The translations under genes and the position numbers were made by a program. From assembly GCF_910592395.1 (NCBI RefSeq), contig NC_088325.1:13952109-14016108 (forward strand): a DNA stretch of 64,000 nucleotides. The letters run 5' to 3'. The stretch's first letter is position 1. Each line of letters starts with the position of its first letter. Positions 39,301 through 51,139 of the stretch are shown here, one piece after another. A model generated the notes under the pieces. That model saw only the letters and a list, made by a program, of their open reading frames with translations. It did not search any database and was not told where the DNA came from. Source of the stretch: Lineus longissimus (lineage: Eukaryota; Nemertea; Pilidiophora; Heteronemertea; Lineidae).

Positions 39301-42300
39301 CTATTCCCTGGTGTCGTGGGAGAACGTCTGCCATTACAGTTCAGGCTTCTGCTTTCTGTTCTAACACGCTCAGCTTCTGATCGCATCAATCCCCCGAACT
39401 TTATAGTTTCTGTGATTTTTGTGCACATGACCGTAAGAATGATTCAAATCTTTCGGAAGTCATTTATTTTCAATGAAACATGTCCGTTTTCTATTTTTGA
39501 CCTTACACTTCTAAATTTTTTAGTTGCCATTGCTATCCCCCCTCCCCTCCCCCCCCCCCCCAACTTTTGTTCTCAGACTAGACTAGATCATGCATGTTTT
39601 AATGCTTAATTTCATACTTGGTGAATTTATTTGGTTTCTGGTCTGGAAGGTGCCTTGCATTGACCATGCATGAGGTGATTGGCAAGCATTCTGATCATTC
39701 ATTACCCTTCCTCAGGTTTTCTGAGAAAAAGCCAATTTGTGTTAAATTGTTATGCAGAATTACAGGACATCTTTACACACCCAGTGCTCTTTTACACCAA
39801 ACATTAACTGCGTTTGTCCTTGATGAAACATTATGATCAGCATGATTGATCAGTGCTGGTGTAGTTAGTTGACCATTCTCAGAATTGATAATTTCAAACC
39901 TCAAGGTTTTCTCCCAATTTTCACCCAATCTTTTCTGATGAACTCGGAAGTTTATAACAAAAATGTTAGGCCTACAGTACACCTTTACTTTTTGGTGAAC
40001 ATGAAATTTATAATCCTTTGCCTAAGCTTTGTATAACAGTGTTTTGAATTGCCTTGGCCTCGATGGTCCCATGTCTAAAAATCTGCACATTTTGGCAGAA
40101 TCTCTTCACAAGATGTTACGTGCCATCCTGGTAGACCGGCCGCCCTGACCTCGGGTTGCACCCCCTACTTTCAGGACGCCAAGGAACAGGTTCTCGCGCA
40201 GAAATCACCCGAGGTCACGGCTTAAGGTTACACCAGAATGGACAAAACGATGCGGAGAATCAATTCAAGAAAATCGTTCCATTGATAACATATTTTTGGG
40301 ACCAGAGGGCCGATTAAACTTCAGTGAAAAAGGTCTGATCAGCAGAGTTAAACGCCTTGCTCAAATCTCACAACGATCCTGGAATTAACGCTGGGGGTGT
40401 TTAAGGCACTTCTCTGAGTTACTTCCTTGGAATCAGGTTGAAGTATCTCGTTTGGGGGGCTGATGATTTCGGTGGTGGAACCAACATGATTCCTTACAAC
40501 GAGGCAAGTTGATATGACATTCATACTCAAATTCGAAAATGAGTGAAGATCTGACCCGTGACCCAAATGTGGGTTAAGTATTCCGAAAGAAAAAAACTTT
40601 GTAATTGCCTCTTTGAATTTCAAAGGTGTCCTTCTGCCGCCGAAATGATCCGCATTGGGGTTAAACCTCGTCACGTATAGTCTCGTTTCTTCATGACTGA
40701 CCGCCGTTTTATTTTTACAATTTAAACAGGTCTGGGGCGACGCGGCCGTGCAGATTTTCTTCTCCTTGTCACCGTGTTGGGGCGGACTCATCACTTTAGC
40801 GTCTTACAATAAGTTCCATAACAATGCTCTCCGGTAAGTACACATGTGTGGCCTTCCAGTACAAGACCAGTCACGCGTTGCATTTTGAGAATTGTCTACT
40901 GCAAAGGAAGAGTATTGAAAATTGTCTCCCATTTTCTCAAAATGAACATCTGCGAGAGGTGATTGGTTTTGTTATGGACGGTCACATTTTAGGTGACCCA
41001 GGTGAGTCTGACACCGTGACCAATGGTAAACAGTCACGTTTCTTCTGAGATCTCACTATAAACTTTCATTCCAGTCTCATTAGTTGATGTGCCATGAGCT
41101 CGTCTCGCGACGCGACAGAGTACAGAATATCTTTTCAGTGCGGGTCCTTGTCCAAAACTACAACCAGTGCTGCATCGCTGAGCAAACTCTGGGTTATATC
41201 GAAAACAAAGACGCTGTCGGTGCATTCGCGCTCAAAGCGATGATGCATTTTGCTGCAGTTTCTGCCGGTCCAATTATGGCCCGGCAATTCTGACTTGGGT
41301 GGGTTAGCGATGCTGCTAGTGCTGGGCGGAGTTCCCGACAAGGACCTCGAATATAAAATTGCGACGACTTCAAATTTTCCCGCCTAAAATGAGACCAGTG
41401 AGTGCACTTCGAAGTTTTTATCAACCGTACGTCGCATTGGCAATGGAGCGTTCGTCAAAGATTAACATATTTTTTCCGTGTATACGTTGGCCTCATTCTC
41501 AGCGGGAAATGCGAGTCTTAAAATCAATCTGTACTAACTTGTGGCCATGTTTATTATTCAGGTTGCGATTACCGTAGTGTGGTGCGTTCTGTCGACAGCG
41601 TCGCCGTAACAAAATCCCCCTGACTTTCATGCATGTCATTCTTGTGTGCAAGCATGAATGGGCGTTCTCTTTTGAGCTTATAAAACACGGGCGGGGCCCC
41701 CGGACGTCTTTCGTGAAAATTTCGATCCCAACTTTCAAAAATCAACAAAATTGTTCATTTCCCCTGAGGTTTGATTGAACCTTGAATTGATATTGCGTTG
41801 GTTTATTTCAAATGTAATGCATACATCTTACTTTGCATTCATCACTAACTTCCTTGCTTTTTTACAGGTCACTCAGTAAGATATAACGAAACCCCCAAAA
41901 AATGCAGCCAATTTTCCGGCGATTTGCCGAATCTTTGCAAGGTCCTCATCTTTTCCTTCTCTCCTTTCTAGGGACTCATTATTTGTTGCCGTCGGCAACT
42001 GCTTGACGAGTATCTTCGCCGGATTTGTGATCTTTGGCATCATTGGTTACATGGCGCATGAACTTGGCGTCGGTGTTGGTGAGGTTGCACAACAAGGTGC
42101 CGGACTCGCGTTCATCGTGTATCCACAGGTGGTGACGAGGTTGCCAATCTCTCCCCTATGGTCCATCCTCTTCTTCTCGATGTTGCTGACCCTCGGACTC
42201 GGAACTCAGGTAACCACTAGTATTTCAAATAGTCTTGTTTTTGTGCTATCACTCACCAACAAACTTCCCCATATCCTTCAAAAAATAGTAACATTTACAG

Positions 42301-44155
42301 TAGAGTGTCTTGATTACAGAGGTCCATCTCACTTGAAATGACCTGAAGTGTCCATACTAGAGAGGTGTTGGATAACGGTGGTTCCATTGTAATGCGCTTA
42401 CCAGGTCTTGGACAAGATATCTATAGATCCCTTCCCCATTTTAGTTTGCAGTTGTCAATACAGTCCACACGACATTACTGGACCGCTTCCCGAAGATCCT
42501 ACGTAAAGGAAAACGCCCGGCATTTACGCTGGTGGGGATCTGCCTGGTGTGTTATCTGATTGGTCTAGGATGTTGTTCAGAGGGCGGCATGTACCTACTA
42601 CAACTGTGGGATAACTACGCGGCCACGTACAGTGTCTTGATCATCGGGTTTACCGAGTGTGTTGCTATCTCATGGGTGTATGGTATGTTGATTTTAAACT
42701 TCCAATGGCAACATTTTTAACCATTGAGTTGGTGGCCCGATGAATCTGCCCAGGGGTTGCAGTCACTTGTGTGCCTTTTCAGGGCCTGTAAGGAGTGAAA
42801 GTTTCAATTTGAGATAAACAACAAACAAGGTACCAGTCGATGCCAAAATCTCCTGCTCGTAGCTCCATCCTTGTAATATGATTTGCTGGCTTTTCGGCAC
42901 TTCATTCTAAACCATACAGAAACCTTGGAACAAATTTCTTCTATAAGTGTTCAGTTGAAATTCACAATCAAAATATCGGCACCTGGCATGATGTTTATAG
43001 AAGCCGCACCCTAACTTTAAAAAATCTTCCCCGCAGGTGTCGAAAGGTTCATGGATGATATTCACTGCATGTTGAAGACCCATCGGCCGTCAATCTGGTG
43101 GAAGATTATGTGGAAATTCGTCACTCCTCTCATTCTGGTGGTATGTATTCTCAAAGTAGCGAGTCTGCAAAAGTTTGGGCTGCAACAGTGATGTCGCATG
43201 GTGGCCACAGCGGTCATTACATAATCGACCAACTTGACAAGTGGCCAAAACTGACTCTGTGATGGCGGCCTCCGTGGACCTGTGCAGGTTTTTTTGCCCG
43301 AATGGCCAGCTGAACATGAATGAGGCAATGGTTGACATGTGCAATCTGAAGTCCGCTCAGGCATTTCTGTTCCTCAAACGATTCATGTGGCGTGTTTGAC
43401 TGCAGTCAGGAAATGCTATGTCGTTCCAATTCGCTTTTGGTAATGTTTTAAATGGTGTTTATTTCAGTTTATCATCATCTTCACCTGGATCGACTTCAAG
43501 CCGTCAAAATACGGCACCCACGTGTTTCCTGCCTGGGCTGACGCGATTGGCTGGGTGATCACGCTGGCTTCTCTCTTGCCCATCCCGGCCATCGCCATCT
43601 ATAAGGTGGTCAGATATGAAATACAAGGTCGAAACTATTGGGAGGTAGGTTCTGTGGTTGGTCAAAAGATGGCATCATATTGCCACTTCAGTGTATTCCC
43701 TGTTTTTTTCGAAATATTTTTCTTCGGGAATCCTTTATATTAAAAATGGTTACCCCTAAGCCTAATAACGAAGGCAGGTTAGTTCATCTCGGGAAACATT
43801 TCAATTACTCAATCCTTTGGTGCGACAGGCATATATGGGATGATAAGATGGTGATGATGCTCTGAAATATCTGTATTATCTCTTTCAGCGTGTCAAATCT
43901 TTGTGTAGTCCAACAGGCGACTGGGGACCCGCACTTCCTGAACATCAGTTGGAGCGTGTAAAATACGAAAGTCAAGGCCAAAGTCAGGAATCGGATTCTT
44001 CGTATTTTGAATCTCAACTACCTCTAAGTAAAAATTATGATGGCTCCAACGGCTCAAATGGTGTGAATTCATCAAACAATATTGCAAGTAACGGACTCCT
44101 GAATAATACGCCAACTGTCCAAGAGGGGAGGAAGCAGGGAGAGACGTCTATATGA
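33328..44155 (+). CDS. Sodium- and chloride-dependent glycine transporter-like protein (SLC6 family), common exons
   Basis: Exons 33328-33538, 33759-33890, 35910-36053, 36375-36552, 38196-38328, 38687-38821, 40730-40833, 41972-42209, 42445-42682, 43037-43140, 43468-43644, 43889-44155. They sum to exactly 687 codons with TGA, and all phases match. The product is a 12-TM neurotransmitter:sodium symporter: TM1 [11 protein letters not shown] (residues 54-64 of the common part; Gly at 54 marks an amino-acid rather than monoamine carrier), TM2 ELSFGQY, an extracellular loop with N-glycosylation sequons (NCT, NGT, NHT, NLS, NLT), TM6 [13 protein letters not shown], and KFHNN. The glycine transporter group is indicated by [23 protein letters not shown] and the C-terminal [15 protein letters not shown]6 SLS and a TM10 Glu (FTECVAISW) resemble GlyT2, whereas GLGTQF in TM8 resembles GlyT1. 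Expected role: Na+/Cl- coupled glycine uptake at the plasma membrane. An in-frame ATG at 33334 could start a minimal form. The C-terminus ETSI fits a class I PDZ ligand. Confidence 0.87.
34006..34256 (-). mobile_element. tRNA-Met-derived SINE
   Basis: On the minus strand, from about 34250 downward, the sequence reads as a tRNA: A box TAGCGCAGTGG, a CTCATGATC anticodon-loop-like segment (CAT), and a perfect B box GGTTCGACTCC. It closely resembles elongator tRNA-Met. A body containing an AAAGCGCTTTG-type palindrome follows, and the element ends in an (ATT)n tail at 34006-34018, typical of a SINE 3' end. It is inserted antisense in a transporter intron. Target duplications are not clear. Confidence 0.8.
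35388..35640 (+). mobile_element. tRNA-derived SINE, second family
   Basis: From 35390 the sequence has an A-box-like TGGCCTATTGGTTAAGACG, then GGTACAAGGCCCC at B-box spacing. A body with GGATTAGACACAGGAG and a tail of ATAATAAACTATCTTATC follow. It sits in the same intron as the SINE at 34006 but in the opposite orientation. The B box is degenerate, so the call is moderate. Confidence 0.5.
36651..38155 (+). repeat. 43-bp minisatellite, 35 tandem copies, inside a transporter intron
   Basis: The unit begins AATGTTGCCCGARCCCTTCT and ends GTTTYAC. All 35 copies are exactly 43 bp (36651 to 38113 is 34 periods). Only two positions vary: A/G at unit position 12 and C/T near the end. Because 43 is not divisible by 3, each frame cycles through the same peptides, and all three forward frames stay open for about 1.5 kb. 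The array ends 40 bp before the acceptor of the exon at 38196. The resulting 476-599 residue open frames are by-products, not genes. Confidence 0.98.
39541..39561 (+). repeat. C-rich homopolymer tract in a transporter intron
   Basis: CCTCCCCTCC followed by a continuous C run through 39561. Low complexity; no function is evident. Confidence 0.85.
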
Positions 44156-46620
44156 GCATCAGGCCCGATGCAGAGAGAACGCTGTTGGATTCGAGCTGTT
44201 TCTGTGGAGGATGTGACACGGAGGCTGGCGTATGTGACCTGGGGTGGTAAAGGGGAAAAAGGATCTCTTGGGAGGAGTTCGTGTGAGCACGTAGTCTCAA
44301 GCATGCATGAACTTCGTGAGGTGTAGGCCAGCGAGGAGTGGCGCTCCGTGGATGCAGAGCAGGGAGTTTATGAATGATGATTCGCTCAAGCATTTTGTGA
44401 TAAACACGTAGATTGTCTTTTGTCGACACGGAAATAACATGATCCACAACGCAATTTGTGATATAGGATATCTAGTGTGTGCCGTTATGAGTTCTCTTGT
44501 CTCATGAGCGGCCGCTAGTTTTTTTGCACTCTGATAAAATCTTCGCAATCCTACGTGGTGGAGAGGACTGGATTAGTGGAACATGAAACACATTACGTCC
44601 AAGACAAGTCAAGAAGTCTGGTGAAGAACTTGATAAGGAAAGGTAGATGTGGAAAAATTTGTTAATCTTTACCAAGAATTGGCAAGTGTTAGTAGTTTTG
44701 TTTCGACTCTGTCGTTTTGAAAGGTCTTGGTACAGAGTGAGCTGTACGGCCACCAGGTAGAGCTGTTAGATGGAGGTCAGGGAACCCCTATAGACAGGAC
44801 AAGGGAGTGTAGTTGTGTGTTGGCATGGCAGCAGAGGTTTAAACTGGTTCAAATGCATTCTGATACGAAGTTGTCCTGTCAGAGTCTGTTAGTGTTTTCA
44901 GGGAAGATGGCTTCAGATTTTCTTCTGTCTACATATTGTTCAGCTTAAGATCATTTTGTATGATACTAAATTTGCCACGAACCACCTTTGTGTTGCAGGC
45001 ATATACTCTGCCTAACAACCCATGGTGCGCTGGCCTCTTCAGTGTGGCTGTGGCAGAGTTCCTTTCTGTGTTTTCTTCAACTTTCCTTTTGCAAATGGTG
45101 TAGAGTAGTCATATTTTTCTTAATCGATCATCACGTCATGCCCAACACATATTGTACTCTACGCATGAAATTATACCGTGCTATGACGCACGGTGCCATT
45201 TATTCCTGGTGCCGGTCCAATACCTTGCTCGTGGTGCACCAGCTTGCGTGCTTCGGAGACCCATGGGGCTGTGCAGGCTGACAGTTCCCAACTTGACAGG
45301 TGGTCTCAGGAGAAGCCAGACCAAAATTGGACATCCTACCCTAAGGTGTAGGTCTACGGCCTCGTCACTAGGCGTGTAGTCGGATGCCCACGCACCCTTA
45401 GGATTAAAATGGTGATAGGCCATTAACATTAAGGCAGTCAAATGCTCAAAATAAGATATCTAAGCACAGCCTTCGAATAGTTTAAACCTCCGCTGCCATG
45501 ATCCAGTGATCAGTGTTCGCCCAATGTGCTGGCACTTGTCTTCATTTTAAACAGCATTCCTCGCTTATTTGCTGCATTTTTTGTGAGGAGGTCGTGCTGT
45601 TCGAAATCACCTTCATACTCCAGTAGAGCTGTATATGTATGTAAAAAACAGAAAATCATTATCAAGTTTTGCCTTGACAACAATAGTATGCGATATACCA
45701 GAAACTTTCAAAACTTAGTCGAGGTAATTAGAAAACTGCTTGTAAATAGCCTTTCATTTCTTCCCTCGAACAGGGCTGTTGCCTAAGAAAGTACTTATGT
45801 CCGTATCATCAGAACGCCTGTGTCTGAGGCGGAGTCGTTTCCATGATATGGTGTTTGAGTATTTACTGTTAGCCAAGAAATGTTTGCCTTTTATTTTCGA
45901 GTTCAAATAATTGAAAGTGAATATCTTCTCGAAGTGACAGAGTGTCAGAACTCAAAATAAAAGAAGAATGCGACTGAGTTCTCAACTTTCAAAGCTGTAA
46001 TTCAAATTTTACTCTTTCCTTGGCTTGAATGGTTTCCACTTGTGACGTCAGTTCGATGTTACAGTCTTGAAAAATGTTCCATAATTATTCATTTTGAAAT
46101 GTTTAGTGTAAAAATAAACTCTGTGTCTCTGTTTTCGTCGTATAGGAATTTTAATATTTTTTTTTGTGTTGTGTTTTGGGAAAAAGTGGAAAAGAGAGCA
46201 AAAATACTAAATGCAAGTTGTATGGAAAAAACAGCTGATTTGTTTTGATGTAGTCCTAGTTGTCTGTATGTCCTGTAGGAGTGTGCGAAAGACTTTTGCG
46301 ATGTTGCAAATTACGTGTAATAACGGATATAGATGATTCCCAGGAAGTAATGAAGTGACAACGTCGTGTCAACCGCTGAGTCGGCTGCCAAGTGGGGGGC
46401 TGATTCCATGACGTCAGACAGTTGAGAACTCTAATCCAAATTAGCCACCCAAGTCACATCACCATGACGCCATCATCTATAGATTACAAGCCTACGTCAT
46501 TGCATTTAGATGTTTAAGAATAAGACAGCTTCGTATTCGCTTCAGTTGGAGTATCTTTCTGCTGTTCCAAGTTATTGGGCTGCATTAGTGTAATAAATGT
46601 GTATATGTTGAAATCTGTAT
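44156..46620 (+). other. Presumed 3' UTR of the transporter gene
   Basis: After the TGA at 44153-44155 no coding segment is seen. AATAAA occurs at 45956-45961, 46113-46118 and 46592-46597, so the 3' UTR may be 1.8-2.45 kb, possibly with alternative ends. Confidence 0.5.
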
Positions 46621-47902
46621 AGAATAGAAACGCAATGTGAAAAGGGAAAAATCAACACTGTATAGTTTGTGTGAAGAAGAAAAAAACATAAAAAGGATAA
46701 AAGTTTCAAAAAAAGTAATAGAAGAAAAAGTACCTAAAGTCATTGCAATAATATTGCTTTGATGATGGGTGTAGTTTGTGTTGTGAGGCTTTTGGTGATG
46801 AAGATCCAGGGAAATCTTAGGCTTGGCGTGATTTCAAAAGTATGCCACAGATTTGAGTGAACAAATTGAGAGCAATAGTCAGTGTGACAGAACATTGGTG
46901 TTTAGTCGGAAAAGTAAACTGGCTGTGACATGACTTTCAAAGTTGTTGAGTTCTGCTTGAGCTCTTGATTGCTCGTTTCGGAGGAATGTGTGAAAGTTAG
47001 AGAAAAATGTTGATGAAAGAACCAGTTTATTTACATGTATCCCTGATTTAGTGCGTCTCCTACTTGAAATACTTTTGAGACCGGAGATTTTCTGTCAAAA
47101 TGAATGACTCTCAATTATCATGCACGTCTGTTGATTGATCAATCATGACCTAAGACTAGTTTTTCAATGGGTCTTTTCAGCTGAAAGGTTTAAATGTATA
47201 ATTGTGTCATTTTTATAAAATTGACCACACATGTAAATATTTCATTATTTCATATTCATCCTAATGTATATTTTGTAATATTTGAAGCTTTATATCAGCT
47301 TTTACTCTGGTTGCTGTGGTTAGGATCTAGATTGCCCAAATTATTTCAGTCTCCCCCTACAGAAATGGATACATGGTTTCCATCTCTTTCAATATGACTT
47401 CATACGGACTTGAATTGCAAAATGTGTTTGAGGATTTTTTATGGGGAATTTTTTAGAGATGTACATGATATTACTGTGTAATCGTATTTTGTTATGTATA
47501 CAGTGCTCTTCTGTCAAGTCAGTTTTTTGAAGAAAAAAAATTGGGCTAATGAAACATTACATGAAGATGATGTAGCAATGTATTTCATCTGCATCAGAAA
47601 GGGTGCTATTTCTAATAATCTGGAAAACAGAGGCATAATTGTACTTTTCAAGCATTAACTATATTCCAGTTCGATACTGGGAAACCTTTCCACTGAGTGG
47701 GTCCTTCTGAAAATTCAAAACAATTTGTTGCCTCTGTCGTGTTATCTGTGGTCAACAACAAAAATGTGTGCTTGCCTTACCACAACAAACTTTGTGCTTA
47801 CGTTGCCAAGAGTTGTTCAGCGTATGCATCAGATGGGTTACGTCTTCACCGGTTACATGTATGCACAGGCACTTTTGTCCATTTGCGTCACATTGACGAA
47901 AA
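46621..47902. other. Intergenic DNA, nothing recognised
   Basis: AT-rich, with only short open frames and no recognisable domain. It may hold distal 3' UTR of the transporter gene. Confidence 0.4.
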
Positions 47903-48272
47903 AATGCCCCACAAATCTTTGGAGATTTCATGCAGGAAATCAAAAATATAAGTGAGCCTTATAAATTTTTGAGGAAATGCCCCACAAATCTTTGGAGATT
48001 TCATGCAGGAAATCAAAATATAAGTGAGCCTTATACATTTTTGAGGAAATGCCCCACAAATCTTTGGAGATTTCGTGCAGGAAATCAAAAATATAAGTGA
48101 GCCTTATACATTTTTGAGGAAATGCCCCACAAATCTTTGGAGATTTCGTGCTGGAAATCAAAAATATAAGTGAGCCTTATAAATTTTTGAGGAAATGCCC
48201 CACAAATCTTTGGAGATTTTGTGCAGGAAATCAAAAATAAAGTGAGCCTTATAAATTTTTGAGGAAATACAG
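47903..48272 (+). repeat. 72/73-bp tandem repeat, five full copies
   Basis: Units start AATGCCCCACAAATCTTTGG at 47903, 47976, 48048, 48121 and 48194, with a truncated copy at 48266. Copies differ by a few substitutions (CATGCAGG/CGTGCAGG/CGTGCTGG) and single-base deletions. The antisense open frames with repeated KSPKICGAFPQK are artefacts of the array. Confidence 0.95.
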
Positions 48273-48276
48273 CTGT

Positions 48277-49574
48277 TAAACGAAATGCTTAAGTTCAATT
48301 GAAAGTTCAAAGTCTGAAGTAATTTGAAATGCTTACTTTGCCAGAATCAGACCATACATTGCCAATAACGAGCTACATGTATTTATAGGAAAATACTGAC
48401 CGATATTTCAGCCATTTTATTGGATAACAACAGTCACACACACACCTTGTTAAAGTAGTATATATATTGCACCATTCGTTATTTGCATCTCAGGAAAAAC
48501 AATGCATTTTCCAGTATCTTACCAGTATAGCAAAAAACTTTTGTCAGGAACTACGCGTATCAGCCTTGGTGATCATACGGTAAGCTTTCGCCTGTTATAT
48601 CATGACAATGGGACCAATATTTTGGTCAGGACATTTACTGTACAATAGTACAAGTCTCAGAGATGCTCGATAGACAGAAATAAAAACACATATTGTCACT
48701 TTTTGGTAGCATTCTTTATATTAAGAAAATAGTATTCATATGACTTGAAAATAATGTCTTTGAAATACACAATACTTTAAATTCAGTTGAAGTTGACAAG
48801 CAAGTTTAGTTTAAGAAGCACTAAAATAAAAACTTGATTATTGATACAATTTAACACAGAGCAGTTAGTTCAGAAAATTCGCAGGAATTCATGCACTTTG
48901 TTCGAACCTATTAAGTTCGATGGTTGTTGACAAATTCTGCCAGTGTTTATGTCTGGCCTGCTTGTGCAGCCATGGCGGGCGTGGTCATGTCAAGGATTGT
49001 CGTACTGGGAAATGGGCCTTCATCGTATTTTTTTGCACAACCCTTGTGCCTAGTTTGTTCCTGTGCAAAGTGAACAATGAATAAAATAAAATAAAATAAG
49101 TTTCTCTTCTGTTTTTCTTTCAATTGTGAAACTGCGACGTCGATATTGACTGCCGACACAACTCTGTCAAGTTATGACCGAGTCTGATATCGGTTGGCAA
49201 GCAGTCGTATTCCTAACATCACTTCAGTTCTCTGCATGTTCTTTACTTCACTATGCTAACAATGTATTGCTTGTAATTTTGTGCACCACTGGCAGAGAAC
49301 AACCTTGAAGAGTGTTGACTCTCTGTCTCCTCACTGCATACAGCTCTTCAAATATTGGAAGCAATTTTCCGTATGAGCTGATCAGACAAGGTCCCCACCA
49401 CAAAAGCACCAATGCTGCAGCTGCTCTTCCTGGGACAACCCAGTGTAAGTTGTGTCTCTTTCAACAACATGTAAGAGTTGTTGGGGAGTTCTTGTAAATT
49501 GAGATGGCCCCTCCATACTCGTGTTGCTGGGAACCGGGGGGGGGATCCATATTGACATGTGGCTCAAATCCCCC
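48277..49574. other. Intergenic DNA, nothing recognised
   Basis: No coding segment supported. An (AATAA)n-like stretch occurs at 49078-49099. Confidence 0.4.
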
Positions 49575-50605
49575 TCCGAGTCTCGTGGACTTTATGAAAG
49601 AACTACACCATCGCCATCTTCAGGGCGAGGGAGGAACTGAAAAGATCTAACCTTAACCAATGGCCTTTATGACAGACTACGCCATCGCCATCTTCAGGGC
49701 ACAGTAGGAACTAGAACTACGCCATCGCCATCTTCAGGGCAAGGTAGGAACTGAAAAGACCAAACCTAAACTCATGGACTTTACGAAAGACAACGCCATC
49801 GCCATCTTCAGGGCAAGGGAGGAACTGATTCTGACCGGCCAAATCCCCGTTCGTTGAGCTGGTTATCGGAGTCTAGAACTATGCCATCGCCATCTTCAGG
49901 GCAGAGCAGGAACTGAAGTCCGGTCAAATCCCCGTTCGTTGAGCTGGTTATCGGAGTCTAGTACTACGCCATCGCCATCTTCAGGGCAAGGGAGGAACTG
50001 AAAAGACCTAGCCTGAACCAATGGACTTTATGAAAGACTACGCCATCGCCATCTTCAGGGCACAGGAAGAACTGAAGCTGTCCGGCCAAATCCCCGTTCG
50101 TTGAGCTGGTTATCGGAGTCTAGAACTACACCATCGCCATCTTCAGGGTGAGGTAGGAACTGAAAAGACCTAGCTATGGACTTTATGAAAGACTACGCCA
50201 TCGCCATCTTCAGGGCGCAGTAGGAACTGAAAAGACCAAGCCTAAAGCTGTTCGGCCACATCCTCCCTCGTTGAGCTGGTTATCGGAGTCTCATGGACTT
50301 GATGAAAGAACTACGCCATCGCCATCTTCAGGGCGCAGTAGGAACTGAAAAGACCAAGCCTAAAGCTGTTCGGCCACATCCTCCCTCGTTGAGCTGGTTA
50401 TCGGAGTCTCATGGACTTGATGAAAGAACTACGCCATCGCCATCTTCAGGGCGCAGTAGGAACTGAAAAGACCAAGCCAAAAGCTGTTCGGCCACATCCT
50501 CCCTCGTTGAGCTGGTTATCGGAGTCTCATGGACTTTATGAGAGAACTACGCCATCGCCATCTTTAGGGCAAGGTAGGGACTGAAAAGACTAAACCTAAA
50601 GTTGT
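49575..50605 (+). repeat. Complex tandem repeat with CGCCATCGCCATCTTCAGGG core, 12 cores
   Basis: Twelve copies of an ACGCCATCGCCATCTTCAGG core occur near 49608, 49682, 49722, 49796, 49885, 49968, 50043, 50129, 50198, 50315, 50431 and 50545. Early units have irregular 40-90 bp spacing. The last three are nearly identical higher-order units of about 115-117 bp that also carry GTTCGGCCACATCCTCCCTC and GTTGAGCTGGTTATCGGAGT. One copy (50021-50104) reads as a short open frame with DYAIAIFRAQEELKLSGQIP then a stop, as if derived from a gene's C-terminal codons. Confidence 0.9.
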
Positions 50606-50975
50606 TCAGACCCGGGAAGTTTTTTTTTTTTGGGGGGGGGGGGGCTGGAAGGGGGGTCATTTCTCAACCAAAACATAAAATATAGTAAAGGAGTGTAGCT
50701 AACATAACTCTATTGATTCAAGAAGACCATGTCTTGGAGAAGTTACTGCAAAAGACCTCATATGCAGCCATCTCTTATACTTTTTTTCTGGGGATCTGAA
50801 GAGGGGGGGGGGATGAAACACTGGTGTTTAAGGTGTTAAAGGTATACACCATTGCCAGTGTCACAGCTGAATAACATAGACCCCTGTCTGGAGGACATGA
50901 CACTTTTGGCAGTCAACTTCTTGGCATAACAGCAAAAAAACCAAACACATGGATAGAATTGAAATGAGGTTTATT
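50606..50975. other. Low-complexity T/G tract and MTERF4 polyadenylation region
   Basis: A T12G13 junction at 50620-50644 and a G run near 50804 are low-complexity. On the minus strand, AATAAA at 50975-50970 is a candidate 3' end for MTERF4, giving a 3' UTR of about 165 nt. Confidence 0.55.
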
Positions 50976-51139
50976 GCTCAAATGCAGATTAGGCTTAGAA
51001 AATGTGTCTTCAATATTTCACAACATTTTATAGTCCATCACATTCAGAATGCTGACACCATCCACCCTACCAGCCCGCCCAACCCCTCACAGCAACTCCA
51101 CATCAGTATAAAAACGTCCGAAATTCAAGCACATGACCT

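Noticed and set aside
40348-40794. 148-codon minus-strand open frame
   Set aside because: It overlaps a conserved transporter exon (40730-40833) antisense and shows no protein family features.
33328-44155. Assignment as a GABA, taurine or monoamine transporter
   Set aside because: TM1 has Gly instead of the monoamine Asp, and TM6 SLSPCWGGL and the C-terminal DWGPALPEH are glycine-transporter features.
49575-50605. CRISPR-like repeat/spacer layout
   Set aside because: Repeat cores of about 24 bp are separated by sequence that is itself repeated; this is a degenerate tandem satellite in an animal genome.
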